Below the pieces are notes generated by a model. The model was not told where the DNA came from, searched no databases, and saw only the letters and a list, made by a program, of their open reading frames with translations. DNA of 64,000 bases from Streptomyces dengpaensis. GTDB lineage: Bacteria; Actinomycetota; Actinomycetes; Streptomycetales; Streptomycetaceae. The stretch spans positions 7,006,001 to 7,070,000 of the forward strand of contig NZ_CP026652.1 in assembly GCF_002946835.1 (NCBI RefSeq). The letters run 5' to 3'. The position numbers and the translations under genes were made by a program. The number at the start of each line of letters is the position of its first letter. The stretch's first letter is position 1. Positions 55,254 to 64,000 of this stretch are shown piece after piece.

Positions 55254-58067
55254 ATGACAGAGGATCTCTCACCGGCCGAGCGGTACGCGGCAGCACGCAG
55301 GCGCGCTGTCGAGCAGGCCACCGCGCTCGCGTCCTTCCGCGAGATGTATGACTTCGGCCTCGACCCCTACCAGATCGAGGCCTGCGAGGCACTCGAATCG
55401 GGCAAGGGAGTGCTGGTGGCCGCCCCCACCGGCTCGGGCAAGACGGTCGTCGGTGAATTCGCCGTCCACCTCGCCCTCCAGCAGGGCAAGAAGTGCTTCT
55501 ACACCACGCCGATCAAGGCGCTCTCGAACCAGAAGTACGCCGACCTGTGCCGCCGTTACGGCGCGGACAAGGTCGGTCTGCTGACCGGCGACAACAGCGT
55601 CAACTCCGAAGCCCCGATCGTGGTCATGACCACCGAGGTGCTGCGGAACATGCTGTACGCGGGCTCGCAGACCCTCCTCGGCCTCGGCTATGTGGTCATG
55701 GACGAGGTGCACTACCTCTCCGACCGCTTCCGCGGCGCCGTCTGGGAGGAAGTGATCATTCACCTCCCGGAGTCGGTGACCCTGGTGTCGCTCTCGGCGA
55801 CCGTGTCGAACGCGGAGGAGTTCGGCGACTGGCTGGACACCGTGCGCGGCGACACCGAGGTGATCGTCTCCGAGCACCGGCCCGTCCCGCTGTTCCAGCA
55901 TGTGCTGGCAGGGCGCCGGATGTACGACCTCTTCGAGGAGGGCGAGGGCCAGAAGAAGGCCGTCAACCCCGACCTGACGCGCATGGCGCGCATGGAGGCG
56001 ACCCGGCCGTCGTACCAGGACCGCAAACGGGGCCGCGCCATGCGCGAGGCCGACCGCGAGCGTGAGCGCCGGCAGCGCTCGCGCGTGTGGACGCCCGGCC
56101 GTCCCGAGGTCATCGAGCGGCTCGACTCCGAAGGGCTGCTGCCCGCCATCACCTTTATCTTCAGCCGCGCGGCCTGCGAGGCCGCCGTCCAGCAGTGCCT
56201 GTACGCGGGCCTGAGGCTGAACGACGACGAGGCGCGGGCGAGGGTGCGCGAAATCGTCGAGGAGCGCACCGCCTCCATCCCCCGCGAAGACCTGCACGTC
56301 CTGGGCTACTACGAATGGCTGGAGGGCCTGGAGCGCGGCATCGCGGCCCACCACGCGGGCATGCTGCCGACGTTCAAGGAGGTCGTCGAGGAACTGTTCG
56401 TACGCGGCCTCGTCAAGGCCGTGTTCGCGACCGAGACCCTCGCGCTCGGCATCAACATGCCCGCACGCTCGGTGGTGTTGGAGAAGCTCGTCAAGTGGAA
56501 CGGCGAGCAGCACGCCGACATCACACCCGGCGAGTACACCCAGCTGACCGGCCGCGCGGGACGCCGTGGCATCGATGTCGAGGGTCACGCCGTGGTGCTG
56601 TGGCAGCGCGCGATGAGCCCCGAGCACCTGGCGGGACTCGCGGGTACGCGCACGTATCCGCTGCGCTCCAGCTTCAAGCCGTCGTACAACATGGCCGTGA
56701 ACCTGGTCGAGCAGTTCGGGCGGCACCGCTCGCGCGAGCTCCTGGAGACGTCGTTCGCGCAGTTCCAGGCCGACAAGTCGGTCGTCGGGATCTCCCGGCA
56801 GGTGCAGCGCAACGAGGAGGGCCTCGAAGGCTACAAGGAGTCCATGACCTGCCACTTGGGCGACTTCGACGCATACATGGGGCTGCGCCGCGAGCTCAAG
56901 GACCGCGAGACCGAGCTGGCCCGGCAGGGCCAGACGCAGCGGCGCGCGGAGGCGGCCGTCGCCCTGGAGAAGCTCAAGCCGGGTGACGTCATCCACGTCC
57001 CGACCGGAAAGTACGCGGGCCTGGCCCTGGTGCTCGACCCGGGCCTGCCCGCGGGGCGCTCCAACGGCCACCGCGGCTTCGAACAGCACGACGGGCCGCG
57101 CCCGCTGGTGCTCACCGCCGAGCGCCAGGTCAAGCGGCTGGCCTCGATGGACTTCCCGGTGCCGATCGAGGCGCTGGAGCGGATGCGGATCCCCAAGTCG
57201 TTCAACCCGCGCTCGCCGCAGTCCCGGCGGGACCTGGCGTCCGCGCTGCGCACCAAGGCCGGGCACATCGTCCCCGACCGGCACCGCAAGAAGCGGTCCG
57301 AGGCGGCCGACGACCGCGAGATCGCCCGGCTGCGCACGGCGATCCGGGCCCACCCCTGCCACGGGTGCAACGACCGTGAGGACCACGCCCGCTGGGCCGA
57401 GCGCTACCACCGGCTGGTGCGCGACACCAGACAGCTGGAGCACCGCATCGAGGGCAGGACGAACACCATCGCCCGCACCTTCGACCGGATCGTCGCCCTC
57501 CTCACCGAGTTGGACTATCTGCGCGGCGACGAGGTCACCGAACACGGCAAGCGGCTCGCCCGGCTGTACGGCGAACTCGACCTGCTCGCCAGCGAATGCC
57601 TGCGCGCCGGGGTCTGGGAGGGGCTCAACCCCGCCGAACTCGCCGCCTGCGTCTCGGCGCTGGTGTACGAGTCCCGGGTCGCCGACGATGCCACGGCACC
57701 GAAGGTGCCGTCCGGCAAGGCGAAGGCCGCGCTCGGCGAGATGGTGCGGATCTGGGGCCACCTCGACGCACTGGAGGAGGAGTTCCGGATCACCCAGACC
57801 GAGGGCGTCGGCCAGCGCGAACCGGACCTCGGCTTCGCCTGGGCCGCGTACGAGTGGGCCTCCGGCAAGGGTCTCGACGAGGTGCTGCGCGAGGCCGAGA
57901 TGCCCGCCGGTGACTTCGTGCGCTGGTGCAAGCAAGTCATCGACGTTCTCGGCCAGATCGCGGCCGCCGCACCCGCCTCCGGCGGGGGCTCTACGGTCGC
58001 GAAGAACGCGCGCAGGGCGGTCGACGGGCTGTTGCGCGGGGTGGTGGCGTACTCCTCGGTGGGGTGA
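55254..58067 (+). CDS. helY: Ski2-like DEAD/DEAH helicase (HelY)
   Basis: A 937-residue helicase. RecA1 has APTGSGKT (Lys63 in Walker A), TTPIKALSNQKY, VVMDEVHYLSD and SLSATVSN; RecA2 has AHHAGMLPTFKEVVEELF, ATETLALGINMPARSVV and QLTGRAGRRGID. The C-terminal part (about 600-937) has winged-helix and DSHCT-like domains as in Mtr4/Ski2. In M. tuberculosis HelY (Rv2092c) also lies next to tatC. It probably unwinds RNA or DNA; substrate unknown. The ATG at 55254 follows TAGTCT by 10 nt. Confidence 0.93.
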   Translation: MTEDLSPAERYAAARRRAVEQATALASFREMYDFGLDPYQIEACEALESGKGVLVAAPTGSGKTVVGEFAVHLALQQGKKCFYTTPIKALSNQKYADLCRRYGADKVGLLTGDNSVNSEAPIVVMTTEVLRNMLYAGSQTLLGLGYVVMDEVHYLSDRFRGAVWEEVIIHLPESVTLVSLSATVSNAEEFGDWLDTVRGDTEVIVSEHRPVPLFQHVLAGRRMYDLFEEGEGQKKAVNPDLTRMARMEATRPSYQDRKRGRAMREADRERERRQRSRVWTPGRPEVIERLDSEGLLPAITFIFSRAACEAAVQQCLYAGLRLNDDEARARVREIVEERTASIPREDLHVLGYYEWLEGLERGIAAHHAGMLPTFKEVVEELFVRGLVKAVFATETLALGINMPARSVVLEKLVKWNGEQHADITPGEYTQLTGRAGRRGIDVEGHAVVLWQRAMSPEHLAGLAGTRTYPLRSSFKPSYNMAVNLVEQFGRHRSRELLETSFAQFQADKSVVGISRQVQRNEEGLEGYKESMTCHLGDFDAYMGLRRELKDRETELARQGQTQRRAEAAVALEKLKPGDVIHVPTGKYAGLALVLDPGLPAGRSNGHRGFEQHDGPRPLVLTAERQVKRLASMDFPVPIEALERMRIPKSFNPRSPQSRRDLASALRTKAGHIVPDRHRKKRSEAADDREIARLRTAIRAHPCHGCNDREDHARWAERYHRLVRDTRQLEHRIEGRTNTIARTFDRIVALLTELDYLRGDEVTEHGKRLARLYGELDLLASECLRAGVWEGLNPAELAACVSALVYESRVADDATAPKVPSGKAKAALGEMVRIWGHLDALEEEFRITQTEGVGQREPDLGFAWAAYEWASGKGLDEVLREAEMPAGDFVRWCKQVIDVLGQIAAAAPASGGGSTVAKNARRAVDGLLRGVVAYSSVG

Positions 58068-58082
58068 GACGGCGCGTTACGG

Positions 58083-58240
58083 GCCCCTGCCGGCCGGGGT
58101 GGCTGCGTGTCCCGGGTCCCCGCTGGCTGGGGTGGCTGCGTGTCCCGGGTCCCCGCTGGCTGGGGCGGCTGCGTGTCCCGGGTCCCCGCTGGCCGGAGTG
58201 GCTGCGTGTCCCGGCCCCTCGTCGGCAGGGGTGGCTGCGC
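58083..58240. repeat. 33-bp tandem repeat, five copies
   Basis: GGCTGCGTGTCCCGG-type units start at 58101, 58134, 58167, 58200 and 58233, exactly 33 bp apart. The array runs from 16 bp after the helY stop to 3 bp before the stop of the convergent allophanate hydrolase gene. Confidence 0.93.
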
Positions 58241-58242
58241 GC

Positions 58243-59901
58243 TCAGTTGTTGAGATAGGCGCGCCAGCCTCCGTACGCCGTGATGTCCTCGGCGCCTTCG
58301 AGCGCGGACGGTTCGCACAGGAAGCCGGGGACGGACGTTCCGTCGGCGAGAAGCACGCTGCCCAGGGTCATCGGCCGGGGCAGCGTGCCGGCCAGCTGTC
58401 CGAGGCCTTCGGCGGGCAGTCGCCACACCTCGGCCTCGATGGCGGCACCGCCCTCGGCGCCGACGTGCACCAGACCCGGCTTGGGCGGGGTGGTGGACAG
58501 CGCGTGCAGCCGGTACTCGGGTGCGGTGGTCGTCGTACGGTCCAACTCCGCTCCCAGGGCGAGCAGTTGAGGGTTGAGCGGCTGGCCGGACAGGTGCGCG
58601 CCCACCACCGCGATCCGGAGCCGCGGCTGGAGCAGCCGGGCGATCCGGGCGAGGCGTTCGTCGGTGAACGCGGGGCCGATCAGCATCACGCCGAAGGGCA
58701 GCCCGTCCACCGTGTCGGCGGGGACCGCGACCGCGGCCTGGTCGAAGAGGTTCGTGGAGTTGGTGAAACGGCCCAGGCGGGCGTTGGCGCCCAGCGGGTC
58801 GGCGGCGACCTCGGCGAGCGTGGGGTGGCCCGGCGTGGTCGGCAGCAACAGCGCGTCCGCGTCGCCGAGTTGGGCCTCCGCCCGGGCGCGGAGCTCGGCC
58901 AGGCGTTCCTGGTCCGCGTACAGCTGGTGGGCCGGGATGTCCCGGGCGCCGGTGATGATCCCGGCGACGGTCGGGTCGAGCCCCTCGCCTCCCTCGGGGA
59001 TCACCTTGTCGACAAAGCTCCCCACGGCGGTGTAGCGCTCGGCGACGAACGCGCCCCCGTAGAGCATCGCGGCGGCCTCGCTGAACGGCGTGAGGTCGAG
59101 CGTGCGCACCTCAGCCCCGGCTGCCACGAGCTGCTCCACGGCGGCCTCGTACGCCTCGGCCCAGCCCTCGTCCAGTTCGCCGAGCTGTGCCGTCGGCGGG
59201 ACGGCGACGCGCCAGGGGCCGGGGGCGCGCTGGGGGAGGGCCGGGAGGTCCCGGCCGGACGGCGACGCCATGTACGCGAGGGCCTGCTCGGCCTCAGGGA
59301 GCGTACGGGCGAACACGGTCACGCAGTCCAGGGAGGCGCAGGCCGGGACGACGCCGGTCGTCGGTACCAGGCCGCGGGTCGGCTTCAGTCCGACGATGCC
59401 GTTGAACGCGGCGGGGACGCGGCCCGAGCCCGCGGTGTCCGTGCCGAGGGCGAGGTCGACGATGCCCAGGGCCACGGCCACGGCGGAGCCCGAGCTGGAG
59501 CCGCCGCTGACCCTGGCCGGGGCCAGGGCGCCCCGCACCGCGCCGTACGGGGAGCGGGTGCCGACCAGGCCGGTGGCGAACTGGTCCATGTTCGTGGTGC
59601 CCAGGACGATCGCGCCTGCCGCGCGGAGGCGGGCGACGACGGGGGCGTCGCCCTCCGGGGTGTACGCGTAGGCCGGGCAGCCGGCGGTGGTCTGCAGGCC
59701 CGCCACGTCGATGTTGCCCTTTGCGGCGAAGAGCTTGCCCGCGAGGGGGAGGCGCTCGCCTGCGGCGACGCGCTCGTCGATGGCTCGGGCCTGCTGCTCG
59801 ACCTCCGCCTGGGGGCGCAGGTCGATCCAGATCTCGGGGCGGTCTGTGGCCTCGATGCGGGCGTACGCCATGCGGACTCGGGTGAGGGCGGGGGACGACA
59901 T
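58243..59901 (-). CDS. atzF: Allophanate hydrolase
   Basis: A 552-residue amidase that splits allophanate into ammonia and CO2. The amidase triad is visible: Lys61 (LFAAKGNID), cis-Ser in VSGGSSSGSA (about 135-137) and nucleophile Ser159 (GTDTAGSGRVP). The C-terminal domain (about 425-552; VGAHLSGQPLNPQLLALGAEL... FLCEPSALEGAEDITAYGGWRAYL) is specific to AtzF-type enzymes. AAGGAG precedes the ATG at 59901. Second step of the urea pathway; urea carboxylase is encoded just upstream. Confidence 0.95.
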   Translation of the reverse strand: MSSPALTRVRMAYARIEATDRPEIWIDLRPQAEVEQQARAIDERVAAGERLPLAGKLFAAKGNIDVAGLQTTAGCPAYAYTPEGDAPVVARLRAAGAIVLGTTNMDQFATGLVGTRSPYGAVRGALAPARVSGGSSSGSAVAVALGIVDLALGTDTAGSGRVPAAFNGIVGLKPTRGLVPTTGVVPACASLDCVTVFARTLPEAEQALAYMASPSGRDLPALPQRAPGPWRVAVPPTAQLGELDEGWAEAYEAAVEQLVAAGAEVRTLDLTPFSEAAAMLYGGAFVAERYTAVGSFVDKVIPEGGEGLDPTVAGIITGARDIPAHQLYADQERLAELRARAEAQLGDADALLLPTTPGHPTLAEVAADPLGANARLGRFTNSTNLFDQAAVAVPADTVDGLPFGVMLIGPAFTDERLARIARLLQPRLRIAVVGAHLSGQPLNPQLLALGAELDRTTTTAPEYRLHALSTTPPKPGLVHVGAEGGAAIEAEVWRLPAEGLGQLAGTLPRPMTLGSVLLADGTSVPGFLCEPSALEGAEDITAYGGWRAYLNN

Positions 59902-59960
59902 CGGTGCTCCTTGCCTGGGGTGGATTGTCGGCTGCGGTCCGGTGGCTGGTGTGTGCCCAC

Positions 59961-60003
59961 CCTCCCCCACTCTCGGCTCCGCTCGAGCGGGGGGACCCCC
60001 ATC
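59961..60003. repeat. Streptomyces-type intergenic palindromic element
   Basis: TCTCGGCTCCGCTCGAGCGG plus GGGGACCCCCATCG, a composite of a CGCTCGAGCG palindrome and a GGGGGACCCCC hairpin. I remember nearly identical elements scattered in Streptomyces intergenic regions. It lies in the 140-bp gap between the urea carboxylase and allophanate hydrolase genes. Confidence 0.7.
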
Positions 60004-60041
60004 GCCCTGCGGAACGTCTGCCCACAGACGAACGGGCGGTT

Positions 60042-63000
60042 TCAAGACACCGTCGCACTCGTTGGCGCCAGAACCAGCAGGGCTGTCCCCGCCTCCACCT
60101 GGTCTCCCGGCTTTGCCAGGATCTCGTGGACCACGCCGTTCATCGGGGCGGGCACTCTGGACTCCATCTTCATGGCCTCCAGGGCGAGGAGGGGCTGGCC
60201 GGAGACCACCTTGTCGCCGGGCCGCACGTTCAACTGCCATACCGAGGCGGCGAATTCGGCCTCTATCAGGCGGCCGCCCTCGGGGACCGTCACCACGGCC
60301 GGAGGAGCCGGCGGTGCGGCGGCCGCCTCCGCGCGGGTGAACTCGCCCGCCGCCTCCCACGCGTCCCGTTCCGCCGCGAAGGCGGCGCTCTGCCGGGAGC
60401 GGAACTCCGCGACGGAGTCGGCGTTCTCGGCGAGGAAGGCCTCGTAGGCGGCCAGTGAGAACTCGCCCTCCTCGATCCGGGGGACGAAGCGGCCGGAGGT
60501 GATGTCGGCCCGCAGCCGCAGCAGCTCCTCGGGCTCCACCGGGTACCACTTGATGCGGTCGAAGAAGCGCAGCAGCCACGGCGAGCCCGGCTCGAACGCG
60601 CCGCGCTGCTGCCAGCCCGACCACACCTGGGTCGTACGGCCGACGAACTGGTAGCCACCGGGGCCTTCCATACCGTAGACGCACAGGTACGCGCCGCCGA
60701 TGCCGACGGAGTTCTCGGCGGTCCAGGTGCGGGCCGGGTTGTACTTGGTGGTGACCAGGCGGTGGCGCGGATCCAGCGGTGTCGCCACCGGGGCGCCCAG
60801 GTACACGTCTCCCAGGCCCAGGACGAGGTATTCGGCGTCGAAGACCGTGCGGTACACGTCTGCCACCGAGTCGAGGCCGTTCACACGGCGGATGAACTCG
60901 ATGTTCCACGGGCACCAGGGCGCGTCGTCGCGGACGCCCGCCATGTAGCGGGCGATGGCCTCGCGGGTGGCCGGGTCGTCCCAGGAGAGCGGGAGGTGGA
61001 CCGTGCGGGAGGGGACCACCAGCTGGTCGCTGGGCGGGAGCGTCCGCGTGATCTGCCGTACGGCGGCGAGGAGTTCGCGTTGGGGGAGGCGGTGCGGGTC
61101 GGTGTGGATCTGGAGCGAGCGGATGCCGGGTGTCAGATCCGTGACGCCGTCGAGGCCGGCCTCGGTCACCGCCTCCATCAGCGCGTGCACCCGCATCCGC
61201 AGGGCCAAGTCCAGCTGCATGGGCCCGAATTCGATCTGCAGGTTGTCGTCGCCGCTGCGCCGGAAGGTGACGTCGCCGTCCCGCGCCAGCACCCCGCCGT
61301 CCACGATCGCCGCGCGCACCGTGCCGTCCTCGGCGATGGGCGCGAAGCGCACCGTGTCACCGGGGCGGAACTGCCCGAGCTTCCAGCGCTCCGAACTGGC
61401 CACCGTCGCCGGGCAGACGAAGCCGCCGAGCGAGGGGCCGTCCGGGCCGAGCAGGACCGGCATGTCGCCCGTGTAGTCGACCGCCCCCACCGAGTACGGC
61501 GTGTCGTGGATGTTGGACGGGTGCAGGCCGGCCTCGCCGCCGTCGGTACGCGCCCAGCGGGGTTTCGGACCGACGAGCCGTACGCCCGTGCGTGCCGAGT
61601 TGAAGTGGACCTTCCAGCCGGCGGCGTAGAAGTCGTGGATGTCGTCCTCGGTGAAGAACTCCGGTGCCGCGTGCGGGCCTTCGAGGGCGCCGACGTGCCA
61701 GTGCGAGCCGAACACAGGGCGGTCGGCCAACGCGACCGGACTCCCGGAAGCGACCGCGCCACCGTGCAGCACATCCCCCGTGCGCAGCGCCCGCCCCCCG
61801 TGCCCGCCGAACCGGCCCAGGGTGAAGGTGGCCGCGCTGCCGAGGAACGCGGGTACGTCCAGGCCGCCGCCCGCGAACAGCACATACGTGCGCAGGCCGT
61901 GCTCGGTGGGTGCGCCGACCTCCAGTACGGCACCCGCGGGCACCGTCACCGGCTCCCACTGGGCGACCGCCGCACCGTCCACCGTGACCGGCGCGGGAGC
62001 ACCCGTGACGCACACGGTCGTGGTGTGGGTGAACCGCAACGCCGGTCCCCGCAGCGTGCATTCGAGTCCTGGCGCGCCCTCATGGTTGCCGAGTGCCCGG
62101 TTGCCCAGACGGAACGACAGGTCGTCCATCGGGCCGCACGGCGGCACGCCCACCTGCCAGTAGCCGGTGCGGCCCGGCCAGTCCTGCACGGTGGTGAGCG
62201 TTCCGCCGGAGACGACCTCGATCCGCGCGGTCGGGTCGGTTACCTCGGCCAGTGTCGCCGTCGAGTGCGTTGCCGCCCGGAAGGACCGCTCGGCGAGCGC
62301 CGCCCGCACCAGCCCCAGGTTCGTCTCGATGCCGTCGACCCGGGTCCTCGCCAGCGCCTCGTCGAGCCGCTCCAGGGCGTGCGCCCGGTCCGGACCGTAC
62401 GCGATGACCTTCGCGAGCATCGGGTCGTACGACGTGGTCACCTCGGTACCCGTCTCGACCCAGCCGTCCACGCGGACACCGCCGGGGAACTCGACCCGCG
62501 TCAACAGGCCCGCGCTCGGGCGGTGTTCGCGCGAGGGGTCCTCGGCGTATACGCGGGCCTCGACGGCGTGACCGCGGGGCGCCCCCGGATCCCGTACGAC
62601 ATCCGTCTCGCCGCGCGCGAGGCGCAGCATCCAGGCGACGAGGTCGACCCCGTAGATCGCCTCGGTGACCGGATGCTCCACCTGGAGGCGGGTGTTGACC
62701 TCCAGGAAGTACGCCTCCCCGCGGGCGGCGTCGTACACGAACTCGACGGTCCCGGCGGAGCGGTAGCCGACCGAGGCGCACAAGTCGCGGGCTGCCGTGG
62801 CGAGGTGGTCACGTACGTGAGAAGGGAGGCCGGGCGCGGGCGCCTCCTCCACGACCTTCTGGTTGCGGCGCTGGAGTGAGCAGTCGCGGTCGCCGAAGGT
62901 GATGACGCGGCCCTGCCCGTCGCCGAAGACCTGCACCTCGACATGGCGGGCGTTCTCGACCAGGCGCTCCAGGAAGACGCCCGCCGAGGAGAAGGAGGCC

Positions 63001-63566
63001 GCGGCGACGCGCTGCACCCGCTCCCAGGCCTCGGTCAGTTCGTCGGCGGAGCGACATGCCGACATACCGATACCGCCGCCACCGCCGGTGGCCTTGAGCA
63101 TGACGGGGTAGCCGATACCGGCGGCCGCTTCGAGCGCCTCCTCGACGGAGGCCAGCAGACCCGTACCCGGCACCAGCGGCACCCCGGCCGCCCGCGCCGC
63201 CGCCCGCGCCGTGTGCTTCGCGCCGAACAGCTCCAACTGCTCCGGCGTCGGCCCCACGAACACGATCCCGGCATCCTCACAGCGCCGCGCGAACGCCGCG
63301 TCCTCGGAGAGGAACCCGTACCCGGGGTGGATCGCGCCCGCCCCCGTGTCCTTGGCCGCCTTCAGGACCAGATCGGCGTCGAGGTACGACTCCTTGGCGG
63401 GCGCGGGGCCCAGCCGTACCGCCTCGTCGGCGAGCCGGACGTGGGGTGCCGAGCGGTCGGCATCGGAGTACACGGCGACCGTGCGCAGGCCGAGGTCGCG
63501 GGCCGTGCGGATGATGCGGACGGCGATCTCGCCCCGGTTGGCGACGAGGAGGGTGTCGAAGCTCAT
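60042..63566 (-). CDS. uca: Urea carboxylase
   Basis: A 1174-residue biotin enzyme that carboxylates urea to allophanate with ATP. Domains in order: biotin carboxylase (1 to about 450; LLVANRGEIAVRIIRTARDLG, ATP-grasp KATGGGGGIGM, EVNTRLQVEHPVTE), KipA/AHS2-like (about 460-770; TTVQDWPGRTGYWQVGVPPCGPMD), KipI/AHS1-like (about 780-1010; QIEFGPMQLDLALRMRVHALM), and biotin carrier (about 1100-1174; biotin Lys in LALEAMKMES). The ATG at 63566 overlaps the stop of the upstream DUF1989 gene (ATGA). Confidence 0.96.
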   Translation of the reverse strand: MSFDTLLVANRGEIAVRIIRTARDLGLRTVAVYSDADRSAPHVRLADEAVRLGPAPAKESYLDADLVLKAAKDTGAGAIHPGYGFLSEDAAFARRCEDAGIVFVGPTPEQLELFGAKHTARAAARAAGVPLVPGTGLLASVEEALEAAAGIGYPVMLKATGGGGGIGMSACRSADELTEAWERVQRVAAASFSSAGVFLERLVENARHVEVQVFGDGQGRVITFGDRDCSLQRRNQKVVEEAPAPGLPSHVRDHLATAARDLCASVGYRSAGTVEFVYDAARGEAYFLEVNTRLQVEHPVTEAIYGVDLVAWMLRLARGETDVVRDPGAPRGHAVEARVYAEDPSREHRPSAGLLTRVEFPGGVRVDGWVETGTEVTTSYDPMLAKVIAYGPDRAHALERLDEALARTRVDGIETNLGLVRAALAERSFRAATHSTATLAEVTDPTARIEVVSGGTLTTVQDWPGRTGYWQVGVPPCGPMDDLSFRLGNRALGNHEGAPGLECTLRGPALRFTHTTTVCVTGAPAPVTVDGAAVAQWEPVTVPAGAVLEVGAPTEHGLRTYVLFAGGGLDVPAFLGSAATFTLGRFGGHGGRALRTGDVLHGGAVASGSPVALADRPVFGSHWHVGALEGPHAAPEFFTEDDIHDFYAAGWKVHFNSARTGVRLVGPKPRWARTDGGEAGLHPSNIHDTPYSVGAVDYTGDMPVLLGPDGPSLGGFVCPATVASSERWKLGQFRPGDTVRFAPIAEDGTVRAAIVDGGVLARDGDVTFRRSGDDNLQIEFGPMQLDLALRMRVHALMEAVTEAGLDGVTDLTPGIRSLQIHTDPHRLPQRELLAAVRQITRTLPPSDQLVVPSRTVHLPLSWDDPATREAIARYMAGVRDDAPWCPWNIEFIRRVNGLDSVADVYRTVFDAEYLVLGLGDVYLGAPVATPLDPRHRLVTTKYNPARTWTAENSVGIGGAYLCVYGMEGPGGYQFVGRTTQVWSGWQQRGAFEPGSPWLLRFFDRIKWYPVEPEELLRLRADITSGRFVPRIEEGEFSLAAYEAFLAENADSVAEFRSRQSAAFAAERDAWEAAGEFTRAEAAAAPPAPPAVVTVPEGGRLIEAEFAASVWQLNVRPGDKVVSGQPLLALEAMKMESRVPAPMNGVVHEILAKPGDQVEAGTALLVLAPTSATVS

Positions 63567-64000
63567 GCGGCGTCCTCGTGCGCGGCGGTCCCGATGGTCA
63601 TCTCCACGGCCGTCGGCTCGAAGCCGTTGCACGGGTTGTTGATCTGCGGGCAGTTGGAGACGAGGACCAGCACGTCGCGCTCCGCGCGGAGGGTCAGCGT
63701 CAGCCCCGGTGCCGACAGGCCGTCGACGATGCCGAGCGTGCCGTCCTTCTCGACCGGCACGTTCATGTACCAGTTGACGTTGGACACGAGGTCGCGCTTG
63801 CCGAGTCCGTGCTGGGCACCCTCGGCGAGGAAGTTGTCCACGCAGGCGTGCTGCGACCAGGTGTGATGGCCGTACCGGAGGGTGTTGGACTCCTTGGAGC
63901 ACGCGCCGCCGACCGTGTCGTGACGGCCCACCTCGTCGGCGACCACGGTCATCAGCGGAGTGTGCTCGTTCGAGAGGAGCACACTGCCCGTCGTCAGGAA
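63563..64000 (-). CDS. Urea carboxylase-associated DUF1989 protein (partial)
   Basis: At least 145 residues; the N-terminus lies beyond the window edge (the frame stays open to 64000). ADEVGRHDTVGGACSKESN, NFLAEGAQHGLGKRDLVSNVNWYMNVPVEKDG and DVLVLVSNCPQINNPCNGFEPTAV are DUF1989 (urea carboxylase-associated protein) features, with Cys and His positions able to bind a metal. These partners always accompany urea carboxylase; their exact role is unclear. The stop codon overlaps the urea carboxylase start, so the genes are coupled. Confidence 0.93.
   Translation of the reverse strand, partial: FLTTGSVLLSNEHTPLMTVVADEVGRHDTVGGACSKESNTLRYGHHTWSQHACVDNFLAEGAQHGLGKRDLVSNVNWYMNVPVEKDGTLGIVDGLSAPGLTLTLRAERDVLVLVSNCPQINNPCNGFEPTAVEMTIGTAAHEDAA

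Noticed and set aside
60762-62879. 705-aa plus-strand frame inside urea carboxylase
   Set aside because: Shadow frame without recognisable domains.

Overview
The window is high-GC actinobacterial DNA, almost certainly Streptomyces. It encodes chaplins (proteins of the aerial hyphal surface), mycothiol synthesis (mshC), the Pup-proteasome system and a gylR-glpFKD glycerol operon. Codons end mostly in G or C, GTG starts are common, and several genes appear to have leaderless mRNAs. From memory of reference genomes, gene content and order match the S. coelicolor SCO1630-SCO1675 region, and much of it matches M. tuberculosis Rv2092c-Rv2135c. No database was searched.

Layout. 0.1-1.6 kb: a short chaplin and a long sortase-anchored chaplin. 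1.6-8.2 kb: a DUF5703 protein, an acidic hypothetical protein, a RecD2-like protein with degraded ATPase motifs that overlaps an aldo/keto reductase gene, an F420-type oxidoreductase and a ferritin-like protein. 8.3-13 kb: CorA, then the conserved run histidine phosphatase - DUF3090 - SCO1664-type kinase-like protein - mshC. 13.1-17.9 kb: a Q-rich protein and an intracellular subtilisin that share a C-terminal module, a Tat-type beta-propeller protein and a PAC2 protein. 18-23.3 kb: glpD, glpK, glpF and their IclR-type regulator gylR, all on the minus strand. 23.5-31.7 kb: metH, a HAD phosphatase and two tandem orphan solute-binding lipoproteins. 31.8-37.8 kb: an orphan NarL-type response regulator, a RecB/Cas4-like Fe-S nuclease, a site-2 protease, TrmI, a secreted protein and a 3Fe-4S ferredoxin. 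38-48.3 kb: the proteasome locus (arc, dop, pup, an endonuclease VII-like gene, prcB, prcA; then a lacI/MFS pair; then pafA). 48.4-58 kb: two FKBPs, pafB, pafC, two small proteins, tatA, tatC, a lipid kinase and the HelY helicase. 58.2-64 kb: urea amidolyase genes (allophanate hydrolase, urea carboxylase and a partial DUF1989 partner).

How the genes work together. Dop deamidates Pup, PafA ligates it to substrates, Arc unfolds pupylated proteins and PrcBA degrades them; PafBC is the DNA-damage activator known from mycobacteria. GlpF, GlpK and GlpD take glycerol to dihydroxyacetone phosphate under GylR. Urea carboxylase and allophanate hydrolase release ammonia from urea in two steps.

The most unusual features are: a phage-style endonuclease VII gene translationally embedded between pup and prcB; a protease/Q-rich protein pair sharing a roughly 50-residue C-terminal module; a RecD2-like protein that has lost its ATPase residues; and a recurring pattern of short tandem arrays beginning at or next to stop codons, one of which duplicates the end of a coding sequence, stop codon included, four times.
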